NCBI GenBank assembly: GCA_964440605.1
Contig: CAYTSW010000041.1
Coordinates: 1 to 20,264, forward strand
Reading direction: 5' to 3'
DNA: 20,264 nt
Origin: CAYTSW01 sp964440605
Lineage (GTDB): Bacteria; Planctomycetota; Phycisphaerae; Phycisphaerales; UBA1924
The position numbers and the translations under genes were made by a program. A model generated the notes under the pieces. That model was given only the letters and a program-made list of their open reading frames with translations. It ran no database searches and was not told the origin of the DNA. Shown here in pieces: positions 13,746 through 20,264 of this stretch (position 1 is its first letter; the number at the start of each line of letters is the position of its first letter).

Positions 13746-16400
13746 ATGGCCGACCACCCAAGCGAACACCAACAATCGGATCGCTCGAGCGACTACGGCG
13801 CGGATCAGATCAGCATTCTCGAGGGCCTGGAGGCGGTGCGCAAGCGTCCGGGCATGTACATCGGGGATACGGGTCTGGCCGGGCTGCACCATCTCGTCTG
13901 GGAGGCGGTGGACAACTCGATCGACGAGTGCATGGCCGGGCGGGCGACGACGGTGGTAGTGCGGGTCAACGCCGACGGCTCGGTCAGCGTCGCCGATGAC
14001 GGCTCGGGCATCCCGGTAGACCCCAAGACGCACGACAACCCGGCGTACCACGGCAAGCCGGCGGTCGAGCTGGTCATGACCCTCCTCCACGCCGGCGGCA
14101 AGTTCGGCGGCGACACTTCGGCCTACAAGGTCTCGGGCGGGCTCCACGGCGTGGGCATCTCGTGCGTCAACGCGCTCTCGGAGTGGCTCGAGGTCGAAGT
14201 CCGGCGCGGGGGCAAGATCCACAAGATCCGCTTCGAGCGCGGGCTCACCAGCGAGCCGCTGCACGTCACGGGCGAGGTGCCGGCCGACGCCATCGGGAAG
14301 ACAGGCACCACGGTGACCTTCAAGCCCGACCCGCAGATCTTCCCCGATACCGAGTTCAACCACGACTCGCTCGAGCACCGCCTGCGCGAGCTGGCGTACC
14401 TCAACCCCGGCGCGCGCATCCGCTTCGTCGACGAACGCGTCGGCGCCGACGGCGCGGTCCGCGACCACACCTTCCTCTACAACCGCGGCATCGTCGAATA
14501 CGTCGAGCACATCAACTCCGCCAAGACATCACTGCACGACGTCGTCGCCCTCACCGGCGAGGCCAACGCGCAGGGCCTGGCGGTCGACATCGCCATGCAG
14601 TTCACCGACTCGTACAGCGAGTTACTGCTGAGCTTCGCGAACAACATCCGCACCGTCGACGGCGGGACGCACCTCTCGGGGCTCAAGACGGCCCTGACAC
14701 GCGCGTTGAACAACTACGCCCGCAAGGCCGGGCTGATCAAGGAGAAGGATCCCCAGCCCTCGGGCGACGACTGGCGCGAGGGGCTCACCGCGATCGTGAG
14801 CGTGAAGCTGCCCGAGCCGCAGTTCGAGGGTCAGACCAAGGGCAAACTGCGCAACACGGAGGTGGAGGGATTCGTCGCGTCGATCGTCTCCGAGCGCCTG
14901 AGCGACTGGCTGGAGGAGCACCCCGCGGAGGCGAAGAAGCTGTGCCAGAAGGGCGTGCTGGCGGCCCAGGCGCGCGAGGCGGCGCGCCGGGCGCGCGACC
15001 TCACCCGTCGCAAGAGCGCGCTCGACTCGGGCTCCATGCCCCACAAGCTCCGCGACTGCACCACCAAGGACGTCGACCGATCGGAACTCTTCATCGTCGA
15101 GGGTGATTCCGCGGGCGGCAGCGCCACCCAGGGGCGCGACGTCGAGACGCAGGCCATCCTGCCCCTGCGCGGCAAGCTGCTGAACGTCGAGAAGGCCCGG
15201 CTGGACAAGATCCTCGGCTTCGAGGAGATCCGCACGCTCATCGCCGCCCTCCGCTGCGGCATCGGGCCGGACTTCGACATCGCGCGCCTGCGCTACGGCC
15301 GCGTCATCATCATGACCGACGCCGATGTCGACGGCTCGCACATCCGCACGCTGCTGCTGACGTTCTTCTTCCGTCAGATGCCCGAGCTGATCCGGCGCGG
15401 GCGGATATACATCGCCCAGCCGCCGCTCTACCGCATCGTGCGGAACAAGAAGGAGCAGTACGTCATCAACGAGCGTCAGATGCAGGACGTGCTCGCGACG
15501 ATCGGCGTCGACGGCGCGAAGCTGCTCATCCGCGATCCGCTGGACGAAGACGACGCGACCGGCGAGCCGAAGGTCGTGCGCACGCTCGAGGGCGAAGAGG
15601 TGCAGACGCTGGTGAAGCTGCTGCGCCGGCTGGACGAGCTGGTGTCGGTCGCCGAGCGCCGGGGCGTGCCCTTCCTCGACCTCCTGGCCCAGCGCGGAAA
15701 CGACCCGGAGGAACGCCGGCGTCTGCCAACGCATCGCATCACCTGGCGCGGCGGCTCGGCCTTCGCGTGGAGCGACACGCACGCGCAGGACCTGGTGGGC
15801 GAGTTCAACCTGCGCGACGCGGGCGATGCCGTCGAAGACGCGCCACAAGGCGAGAACGGCGACGCCAAGCCCGTCGCGGTGATCCGCGAGCTGCACGAGA
15901 ACCGCGAGCTCGCGCCGATCTTCGAGCGGCTGGCGGCGATGGGTGTCGACATCGAGGACTACGGCCTGACGCACGAGGAAGCCGTCACGGGCGAGAAGCT
16001 GCCGACGAAGTACGCCTGGGCGACGCCCGGCTCGAAAAAGAAGATCGCGGCTGCCGCGGCCGAGCTCGACCAGGGGGAAGAGGGCGAGCCGGGCGCGACG
16101 CCGACCGCCACCAGCCAGAAGTACGTCGAGGCGGCGAACATCCCCGAGATCCTGCGCGGCCTGCTGGCGATCGGTCGACAGGGCATGGAGGTGCAGCGCT
16201 TCAAGGGTCTGGGCGAGATGGACCCCGAGCAGTTGTGGGAGACCACCATGGACGCCAGCGTGCGCACGCTGATGCGCGTGAACTGGGACGACGCCTCAGC
16301 CGCCGACGAACTCTTCACGGTGCTCATGGGCGAGAACGTCGAACGCCGACGCAGCTACATCGAGAACCACGCCCTCGAAGTGAAACAGCTCGACGTGTGA
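13746..16400 (+). CDS. gyrB: DNA gyrase subunit B
   Basis: An 884-aa ATPase subunit of gyrase, which with GyrA introduces negative supercoils. The ATPase domain shows E53, N57 and D61-like residues in EAVDNSIDE (53-61), DDGSGIP (84-90), GGLHGVG (131-137) and the ATP-contact QTKGKL (363-368). The TOPRIM site is EGDSAGG (452-458) with DADVDG (525-530). The C-terminal QRFKGLGEMDPEQLWETTMD (817-836) separates GyrB from ParE. It is longer than E. coli GyrB (804 aa); a segment of about 200 residues (about 600-800) carries the insert also found in other Gram-negative GyrB, with low-complexity stretches rich in Glu/Ala. The ATG at 13746 has GGAG upstream. The open frame upstream is antisense to the kinase and not coding. 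Confidence 0.97.
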   Translation: MADHPSEHQQSDRSSDYGADQISILEGLEAVRKRPGMYIGDTGLAGLHHLVWEAVDNSIDECMAGRATTVVVRVNADGSVSVADDGSGIPVDPKTHDNPAYHGKPAVELVMTLLHAGGKFGGDTSAYKVSGGLHGVGISCVNALSEWLEVEVRRGGKIHKIRFERGLTSEPLHVTGEVPADAIGKTGTTVTFKPDPQIFPDTEFNHDSLEHRLRELAYLNPGARIRFVDERVGADGAVRDHTFLYNRGIVEYVEHINSAKTSLHDVVALTGEANAQGLAVDIAMQFTDSYSELLLSFANNIRTVDGGTHLSGLKTALTRALNNYARKAGLIKEKDPQPSGDDWREGLTAIVSVKLPEPQFEGQTKGKLRNTEVEGFVASIVSERLSDWLEEHPAEAKKLCQKGVLAAQAREAARRARDLTRRKSALDSGSMPHKLRDCTTKDVDRSELFIVEGDSAGGSATQGRDVETQAILPLRGKLLNVEKARLDKILGFEEIRTLIAALRCGIGPDFDIARLRYGRVIIMTDADVDGSHIRTLLLTFFFRQMPELIRRGRIYIAQPPLYRIVRNKKEQYVINERQMQDVLATIGVDGAKLLIRDPLDEDDATGEPKVVRTLEGEEVQTLVKLLRRLDELVSVAERRGVPFLDLLAQRGNDPEERRRLPTHRITWRGGSAFAWSDTHAQDLVGEFNLRDAGDAVEDAPQGENGDAKPVAVIRELHENRELAPIFERLAAMGVDIEDYGLTHEEAVTGEKLPTKYAWATPGSKKKIAAAAAELDQGEEGEPGATPTATSQKYVEAANIPEILRGLLAIGRQGMEVQRFKGLGEMDPEQLWETTMDASVRTLMRVNWDDASAADELFTVLMGENVERRRSYIENHALEVKQLDV

Positions 16401-16420
16401 TTTCTTGAGTGCCTTCGGTG

Positions 16421-16441
16421 AGACGGGCTCCCGGCCCGTCT
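16421..16441. repeat. short GC-rich hairpin after gyrB
   Basis: AGACGGGC (16421-16428) pairs perfectly with GCCCGTCT (16434-16441) around the loop TCCCG. It lies 21 bp after the gyrB stop. No T-run follows on either strand. It is one of two tandem hairpins here. Confidence 0.7.
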
Positions 16442-16460
16442 CTCTCGATGGTTGATGGCG

Positions 16461-16481
16461 GCACGGGCGTCCCGCCCGTGC
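16461..16481. repeat. second short GC-rich hairpin, between gyrB and tadA
   Basis: GCACGGGCG (16461-16469) pairs perfectly with CGCCCGTGC (16473-16481) across the 3-nt loop TCC. It lies 8 bp from the tadA stop (16489, -), so the pair of hairpins separates two converging genes. Confidence 0.7.
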
Positions 16482-16488
16482 GAACGCG

Positions 16489-17001
16489 CTACTTGCGTCG
16501 CCGCGCCCGAAAAAACTCCCGCAACACCAACGCGCACTCCTCGCCCAACACCCCAGCGATCGGCGTGACACGGTGGTTGAGTCGCGGGTCCTCCGTCACG
16601 CGGCGCAGCGATCCGCACGCGCCGGCCTTCGGGTCGCGAGCGCCGTAGACCAGCCGGCCCAGCCGCGCGTTCACGATGAGCCCTGCGCACATGTGGCAGG
16701 GTTCGAGAGTGACGACGAGCGTGCACTGGTCGAGCCGCCAGTCGCCCAGCGCGCGGGCGGCGGCGTGGATGGCGTGCATCTCGGCGTGGCCCGCGGGGTC
16801 GCGGTCGAGCTGGCGGGTGTTGGCGCCCTCGCCCAGGACCTCGCCGTCGCTGGTGCGGTAGACGACGGCGCCGACGGGCACTTCGCCGCGTTGGGCGGCG
16901 TTGCGGGCCAGGTGCAGCGCGCGGCGCATCATCGCGGCGTCGCGCGGGGTCGGGGCAGCGGGGACGGGCCGCGGCGCGAGGCGGCCTCGGAAGCGGGTCA
17001 C
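16489..17001 (-). CDS. tadA: tRNA-specific adenosine deaminase
   Basis: A 170-aa zinc enzyme that deaminates adenosine-34 to inosine in tRNA-Arg(ACG), needed to read CGN codons. The cytidine-deaminase fold is clear: HAEMHAI with zinc ligand H72 and proton-shuttle E74, then EPCHMCAG with ligands C102 and C105, and the family's GARDPKAGACGSL and LNHRV segments (120-132, 141-145). The start is GTG at 17001, overlapping the tatC TGA by 4 bp (GTGA). The residues downstream of it fit the family length (E. coli 167 aa). The open frame upstream belongs to tatC in another frame. It is co-transcribed with tatC. Confidence 0.93.
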   Translation of the reverse strand: MTRFRGRLAPRPVPAAPTPRDAAMMRRALHLARNAAQRGEVPVGAVVYRTSDGEVLGEGANTRQLDRDPAGHAEMHAIHAAARALGDWRLDQCTLVVTLEPCHMCAGLIVNARLGRLVYGARDPKAGACGSLRRVTEDPRLNHRVTPIAGVLGEECALVLREFFRARRRK

Positions 17002-18008
17002 GGCGAGGCCTCGTCGTCGGCGGGGCGGTCGTCTTCGGGCGGCGTCCAGCGCCTGCCGGCGACGCGTGAGGCCGGGACGAAGTGCATCAGCACGATGCCC
17101 AGCTCGAAGAGCGCGTACAGCGCCGCCCCCATCGCGACCATCGAGAACGGATCCTGCGGCGTCAGCAGAGCGCCCGCTACGGTGCAGCCCATCATCACCT
17201 TCCGCCGTTGCGGCGTCACCTGATCGGGCGTCAGCAGGCCCACCCAACTTAGCAGCAGCATGACGACCGGCAACTGCGAGCTGATCGCAAACGCCAGCGC
17301 GAGCACGAAGACGAGCGAGATGTACTCCCCGATGCGGTACTCCTGTGCGATGGCCGAGTCGCGGCGCAAACGCAGCGACAGCACGCGCCCCTCCGAACCG
17401 AGGACACGCATCTCGTTGCGGCGCTCGTTGATCCAGTACGCCCCGACGGGCACCTCGCCGGCCTCGATCGCGGCGTCCGGCGGGTCGGCCGCCAGCACCG
17501 GCGCGAGCGGGAAGACGATGCCCGGCTCGATCGGGGCCTCGGGCACCTCGGTCTGCACCAGGTTGGCGCCAAAGACGATCAGGAAGAACAGCGAGATCGG
17601 CAGCAGCACGGTGTACAGAAAGACCATGCCGACAGCCGTGAGCACCGTCGACAGCGGCAGCAGGAAGTAGACGAAGCGTCGCTCCTGCGTGTACAGCCCG
17701 GGGGCGACGAAGAGCCAGACCTGGAGCAGCACCCAGGGCATCGCTCCGAGCAACGCGACCGCGCTGGAGACCTTGAGGTAGGCGATGAAGGGCTCGAGGG
17801 GGCTGGTCGCGAGCATCTGCGAGGGCTCCCCCGCGTCGCGCTGGGCTTGGAGGAGCGGCTCGGTGAGAAAGGTCAGAATGTCCCCGCCGAAGACCAGACA
17901 GACGGCAAAGAGCGGCAGGATGCCCAGGAGCGCGAGGACGACGCGCCGTCGCAGGTCGTCGAGATGGTCCCCGAAGGACATCATGGCGGAGTGGTGCGGG
18001 CGGTTCAT
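16998..18008 (-). CDS. tatC: twin-arginine translocase subunit TatC with enlarged loop
   Basis: A 336-aa inner-membrane receptor that binds Tat signal peptides. It shows the HLDDLRRR N-terminal motif (15-22), the VAPGLYTQERR core (101-111), membrane segments at about 23-42, 79-100, 113-148, 226-245, 247-258 and 272-310, and the LTPQDPFS motif (282-289). E. coli TatC is 258 aa. The extra length includes about 70 residues (152-222) between the third and fourth segments, with a polar, charged composition and TM-free sequence, most likely on the periplasmic side. The start is uncertain: neither ATG 18008 nor the ATG pair at 17984/17981 has a ribosome site, and the leader is pyrimidine-rich. It is followed by tadA. 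Confidence 0.9.
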   Translation of the reverse strand: MNRPHHSAMMSFGDHLDDLRRRVVLALLGILPLFAVCLVFGGDILTFLTEPLLQAQRDAGEPSQMLATSPLEPFIAYLKVSSAVALLGAMPWVLLQVWLFVAPGLYTQERRFVYFLLPLSTVLTAVGMVFLYTVLLPISLFFLIVFGANLVQTEVPEAPIEPGIVFPLAPVLAADPPDAAIEAGEVPVGAYWINERRNEMRVLGSEGRVLSLRLRRDSAIAQEYRIGEYISLVFVLALAFAISSQLPVVMLLLSWVGLLTPDQVTPQRRKVMMGCTVAGALLTPQDPFSMVAMGAALYALFELGIVLMHFVPASRVAGRRWTPPEDDRPADDEASP

Positions 18009-18120
18009 GGGGAGGGACAAGGGTAGAAGAAGGGGGGATGCGGGGAGCGGAATCCGAGGAACGTCGAAGGCAGGCGGCGGGCGGGTCGGGTGTGGGCGAA
18101 AAAGTTCCGGATCGGAGAAG

Positions 18121-18141
18121 GACGCGCCGCGGCGGCGCGTC
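18121..18141. promoter_or_regulatory. perfect palindrome in the sigma-factor leader
   Basis: GACGCGCCGC (18121-18130) and GCGGCGCGTC (18132-18141) are perfect inverted repeats around one central G, ending 8 bp before the AGGAG of the ECF sigma gene. It could be an operator for a dimeric regulator, or a hairpin that limits access to the ribosome site. Neither role is proven. Confidence 0.45.
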
Positions 18142-18155
18142 AGTGTTGAGGAGCG

Positions 18156-18734
18156 ATGACCGAGCCCGCTCAACAGCCTGAGTATCGGGCCTCGTCCCGA
18201 GCCGATCCCGAGCCGCGCGACGCCCGGGCGGTCTGGCGTGCCCATCGGCGGTGGGTGGCGGCGATCCTGCTGGCCCACAAGCCGCGCGAGGCGGACGTCG
18301 AGGACCTGCTTCAGGAGGTCGCCCTGCGCCTCGTGAAGCATTGGGGGGAGCTGGCTGGGGCGCCGACGCTCAAGCCGTGGTTGCGGACCGTGGCGGTGAA
18401 CGTCGCCCGGACCGCGGGCCGCCGGGCTTCGGTCCGACGCGAGGCGCGGCTCGAGGTCGCGCCGGCGTGCACCGAGAGCCGGGCGCCGCCCGAGACGCGG
18501 TCCTGGGGAGGCGAGGACGCGCGGGAGCTCCTCGATCGGGCGATGGAGTTGCCCGAGCAGTATCGCGAGCCGCTGCTTCTCAAGGCGGTGCGCGGGTTGA
18601 CGTATCAGCAGATCGGGCAGGTGCTGGACCTGCCCGTATCCACGATCGAGAGCCGGCTGGTCCGTGCGCGACGCATGCTGCGTGAGCAGGTCGCGTGCGA
18701 GCGGGTCGGCGTTGCGTTGGGAAGTGAACGATGA
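18156..18734 (+). CDS. ECF-type RNA polymerase sigma factor
   Basis: A 192-aa sigma-70 family regulator with region 2 (about 25-95, DVEDLLQEVALRL and the following LKPWLRTVAVNVAR) and region 4 (about 120-178, ending LTYQQIGQVLDLPVSTIESRLVRARRMLRE). Region 3 is missing, as in extracytoplasmic-function sigma factors. It should redirect RNA polymerase when the anti-sigma protein releases it. The ATG at 18156 has AGGAG at 18149-18153, only 2 nt away. The stop overlaps the next gene's start by 4 bp (ATGA), which is a typical coupled sigma/anti-sigma pair. Its target promoter sequence is not evident. Confidence 0.93.
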   Translation: MTEPAQQPEYRASSRADPEPRDARAVWRAHRRWVAAILLAHKPREADVEDLLQEVALRLVKHWGELAGAPTLKPWLRTVAVNVARTAGRRASVRREARLEVAPACTESRAPPETRSWGGEDARELLDRAMELPEQYREPLLLKAVRGLTYQQIGQVLDLPVSTIESRLVRARRMLREQVACERVGVALGSER

Positions 18735-19435
18735 CCATGCACACCGCTCAGCACGACGGGGCCGATGAGCAGATCCTGACGACGCGGGTCGTCGACCGCG
18801 AGGCGTCACCAGCCGACTGGGACGCGCTGCGCCGGTTGGCTGAGGCGGACCCGGGGGTGTGGGCGCGGCTGGCGGAGGCGCAGGGCGAGCAGGCCGCGCT
18901 CGAAGCCGCGCTCGCGGACGCGGTGCGTGTTGCGGACCGCGTCGAGCTGCCGATGCCGAAGCGCGAGCGCGTCGCGGGCGAGGGCGTACTGCGATGGGTG
19001 CTGCCCTGGAGCGGCTGGCTGGCCGCCGCGGCGGCGCTGCTGCTGGCGTTCGTCGGGCCGTTGCGCACGCCGGGCTCCGTGCCCGCGTCCTCGGCGACGA
19101 CGCTCCCGGCCTCGGCCATGCCGACGCTGCTCGCTCAGGCCGAGCCGCAGCAGGCGTTCGATCGCTACGTCGCCAGCGGCATGGCGCGCGGACGCGTCGT
19201 GGCGCAGATGCCCTTCATCGTGCTCGAGGCCAACGAACTCGAGACCGGGGGGCAGGAGGTGCTCGTCGTCCGCCGGATCCTCGAGCGCCACTTCGTCGAC
19301 GACGTCACGCGGTACAACGCGCAGACCGACGAGCACGGCTCGACGTGGCTCATCCCGGTCGATACGCCTCAATCGCCGACGGACGGCGCGGGCTCGCGCG
19401 TCCCGGAGGATACAGCGGCGCCGGCGGTCTTCTGA
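18731..19435 (+). CDS. putative anti-sigma factor, single membrane segment
   Basis: A 234-aa protein with a cytoplasmic helical N-terminus (1-85), one membrane segment (about 93-110, LPWSGWLAAAAALLLAFVG) and an extracytoplasmic C-terminus. No zinc-binding HxxxCxxC motif is seen, so it is not the ZAS type. The N-terminal helices, with SPADWDALRRLAEADPGVWA (26-45), resemble the planctomycete anti-sigma domain that binds the cognate sigma. The outer part (140-215) is unlike a known sensor. The start at 18731 overlaps the sigma stop by 4 bp; an in-frame ATG at 18737 is an alternative. The role is assigned from position and topology. Confidence 0.75.
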   Translation: MTMHTAQHDGADEQILTTRVVDREASPADWDALRRLAEADPGVWARLAEAQGEQAALEAALADAVRVADRVELPMPKRERVAGEGVLRWVLPWSGWLAAAAALLLAFVGPLRTPGSVPASSATTLPASAMPTLLAQAEPQQAFDRYVASGMARGRVVAQMPFIVLEANELETGGQEVLVVRRILERHFVDDVTRYNAQTDEHGSTWLIPVDTPQSPTDGAGSRVPEDTAAPAVF

Positions 19436-19482
19436 TACGGCGCACGCGTATTCGGTACACACACCCGGAAAGGACAACGGAC

Positions 19483-20264
19483 ATGCGAGACTCAATACAG
19501 CGGCTTGCTGTCGCGGCGGGGGCGATGCTCGGGATCGCGTGCGTGACGCTCGCGGACGGTGAGCCGGGATCGGCGGAGCGCGAGGTCGAGGCGCGGATCA
19601 TCTACGACGACGGAGAGGTGACCACCGCCCGTGTGCGCGAGGGCCACGATTGGCGCACCTGGGGGCCGAGCGAAGCCGAAGCGCGGTTCGTGCTGGTGCA
19701 GGACGAGCCGCGTCCACGCGTGCTCGTCGGCGTGACGTTGACCGATCGCGTGGACGATGACGCGATCCGCCAAGCGGGGTACGACCCCGACTCGGCGACA
19801 CGCATCCTGACCGTCTTGCCCGACACGCCGGCGCAGCGCGCGGGGCTGCGGTCGGGAGACGTCATCGTCACGATCGAAGGCGCCGACGGCGCAACCGCTG
19901 ACGAACTGCGCGCGTTCCTGCGCACGAAGGACCCCGATGACCAGATCGCGCTCGTCGTGCTCCGCGCGGGCGAGGTGATCCGCAAGAGCGTCACGCTCGA
20001 CGCCCTACGCGAGGGCAACAACCCCGGCCACGCTCGCCGCCTTCGAACGCGGGCTTGGCAACGCGGACACCGATGAAGAGCTGCGCCGGCGCGGCGGCGG
20101 CGAGCGCGAGGAAGAGCTGCGACGCGAGGTGCGCGGGCTTACGCAGGAGCTCGCCGAGCTCCAGGCTCAGTTGGGCGGGGCGTCCAACGCGGAGCTGCGC
20201 GAGCTTTCTGGCGAGCTCGAACGCGTCAGCCGCGAACTCGGAGAACGCAGCGCGGAACTCGCGG
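19483..20264 (+). CDS. secreted PDZ-domain protein with coiled coil, apparent frameshift, partial
   Basis: The gene starts with a signal peptide (about residues 1-25) and an N-terminal region, then a PDZ domain (about 79-172) with the carboxylate-binding-type loop RVLVGVTL, TPAQRAGLRSGDVIVTIEG (115-133), and a closing beta strand VIRKSVTL. The frame starting at 19483 meets TGA at 20074-20076. From about 20024, however, the +1 frame reads PATLAAFERGLGNADTDEEL and continues without a stop to the window edge as a Glu/Arg/Leu coiled coil (ELRREVRGLTQELAELQAQL, then similar heptads). The switch lies at the C4G2 run 20022-20027. Either the gene is broken, or the base is a sequencing error, or +1 frameshifting occurs at CCC-G. 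It follows the anti-sigma gene by 47 bp and is probably in its operon. The 3' end is outside. Confidence 0.75.

Noticed and set aside
14622..15974. 450-codon minus-strand frame inside gyrB
   Set aside because: It lies antisense to strongly conserved gyrB motifs, so it cannot be the coding strand.
20073..20264. A separate gene starting at ATG 20073 in the third frame
   Set aside because: Its translation is Ala/Cys/Ser-rich with no pattern. The frame giving Glu/Leu heptads is the coding one.

Overview
The window is a high-GC bacterial chromosome segment, most likely from a Phycisphaerae-like member of the Planctomycetota. This rests on four things: a secreted protein ending in a Cys-bounded, dockerin-like pair of EF-hand repeats of the kind common in that group; a TatC with an enlarged loop; a planctomycete-style N-terminus on the Bax inhibitor-1 family protein; and frequent GTG starts with weak Shine-Dalgarno sites. 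The assignment is an inference, because no 16S sequence is present.

Layout. Positions 1-300 are the 3' end of a 23S rRNA gene. A long spacer of about 305 bp without a tRNA follows, then a 5S rRNA (about 607-710) with a strong terminator. Next is a secreted Met/His-rich DUF1579 protein (+), which converges through a shared bidirectional terminator on a minus-strand block: a Bax inhibitor-1/YccA membrane protein, NAD(P)H-hydrate dehydratase, a secreted dockerin-bearing protein, a large secreted protein of unknown function, a metallo-beta-lactamase-fold protein that has lost its metal ligands, and CoaD. TrmL (-) is divergent from 5-formyltetrahydrofolate cyclo-ligase (+), which precedes a membrane-anchored LysM/L,D-transpeptidase (+). 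A two-gene signalling operon follows on the minus strand (PAS-GAF-HWE histidine kinase plus a lone receiver domain), divergent from gyrB (+). Then come tatC and tadA (-), overlapping by 4 bp, and at the right edge an ECF sigma factor, an overlapping anti-sigma-like membrane protein and a PDZ protein (+) that runs off the window.

How the genes relate. Most are housekeeping genes: ribosomal RNA, CoA synthesis, nicotinamide-nucleotide repair, one-carbon metabolism, tRNA modification by TrmL and TadA, gyrase, Tat export and cell-wall cross-linking. The accessory content lies in four places. The coaD - degenerate MBL - large secreted protein cluster contains two enzyme-like scaffolds that appear to lack their catalytic residues. 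The sigma/anti-sigma/PDZ operon carries an apparent +1 frameshift between the PDZ domain and a coiled coil. The dockerin-like secreted protein stands alone. Short GC-rich perfect hairpins with related arms recur at gene ends.

No mobile element, CRISPR array or tRNA gene was found. The strongest leads are the ligand-less MBL protein with its neighbour, the PDZ/coiled-coil frameshift, and the dispersed hairpin family.
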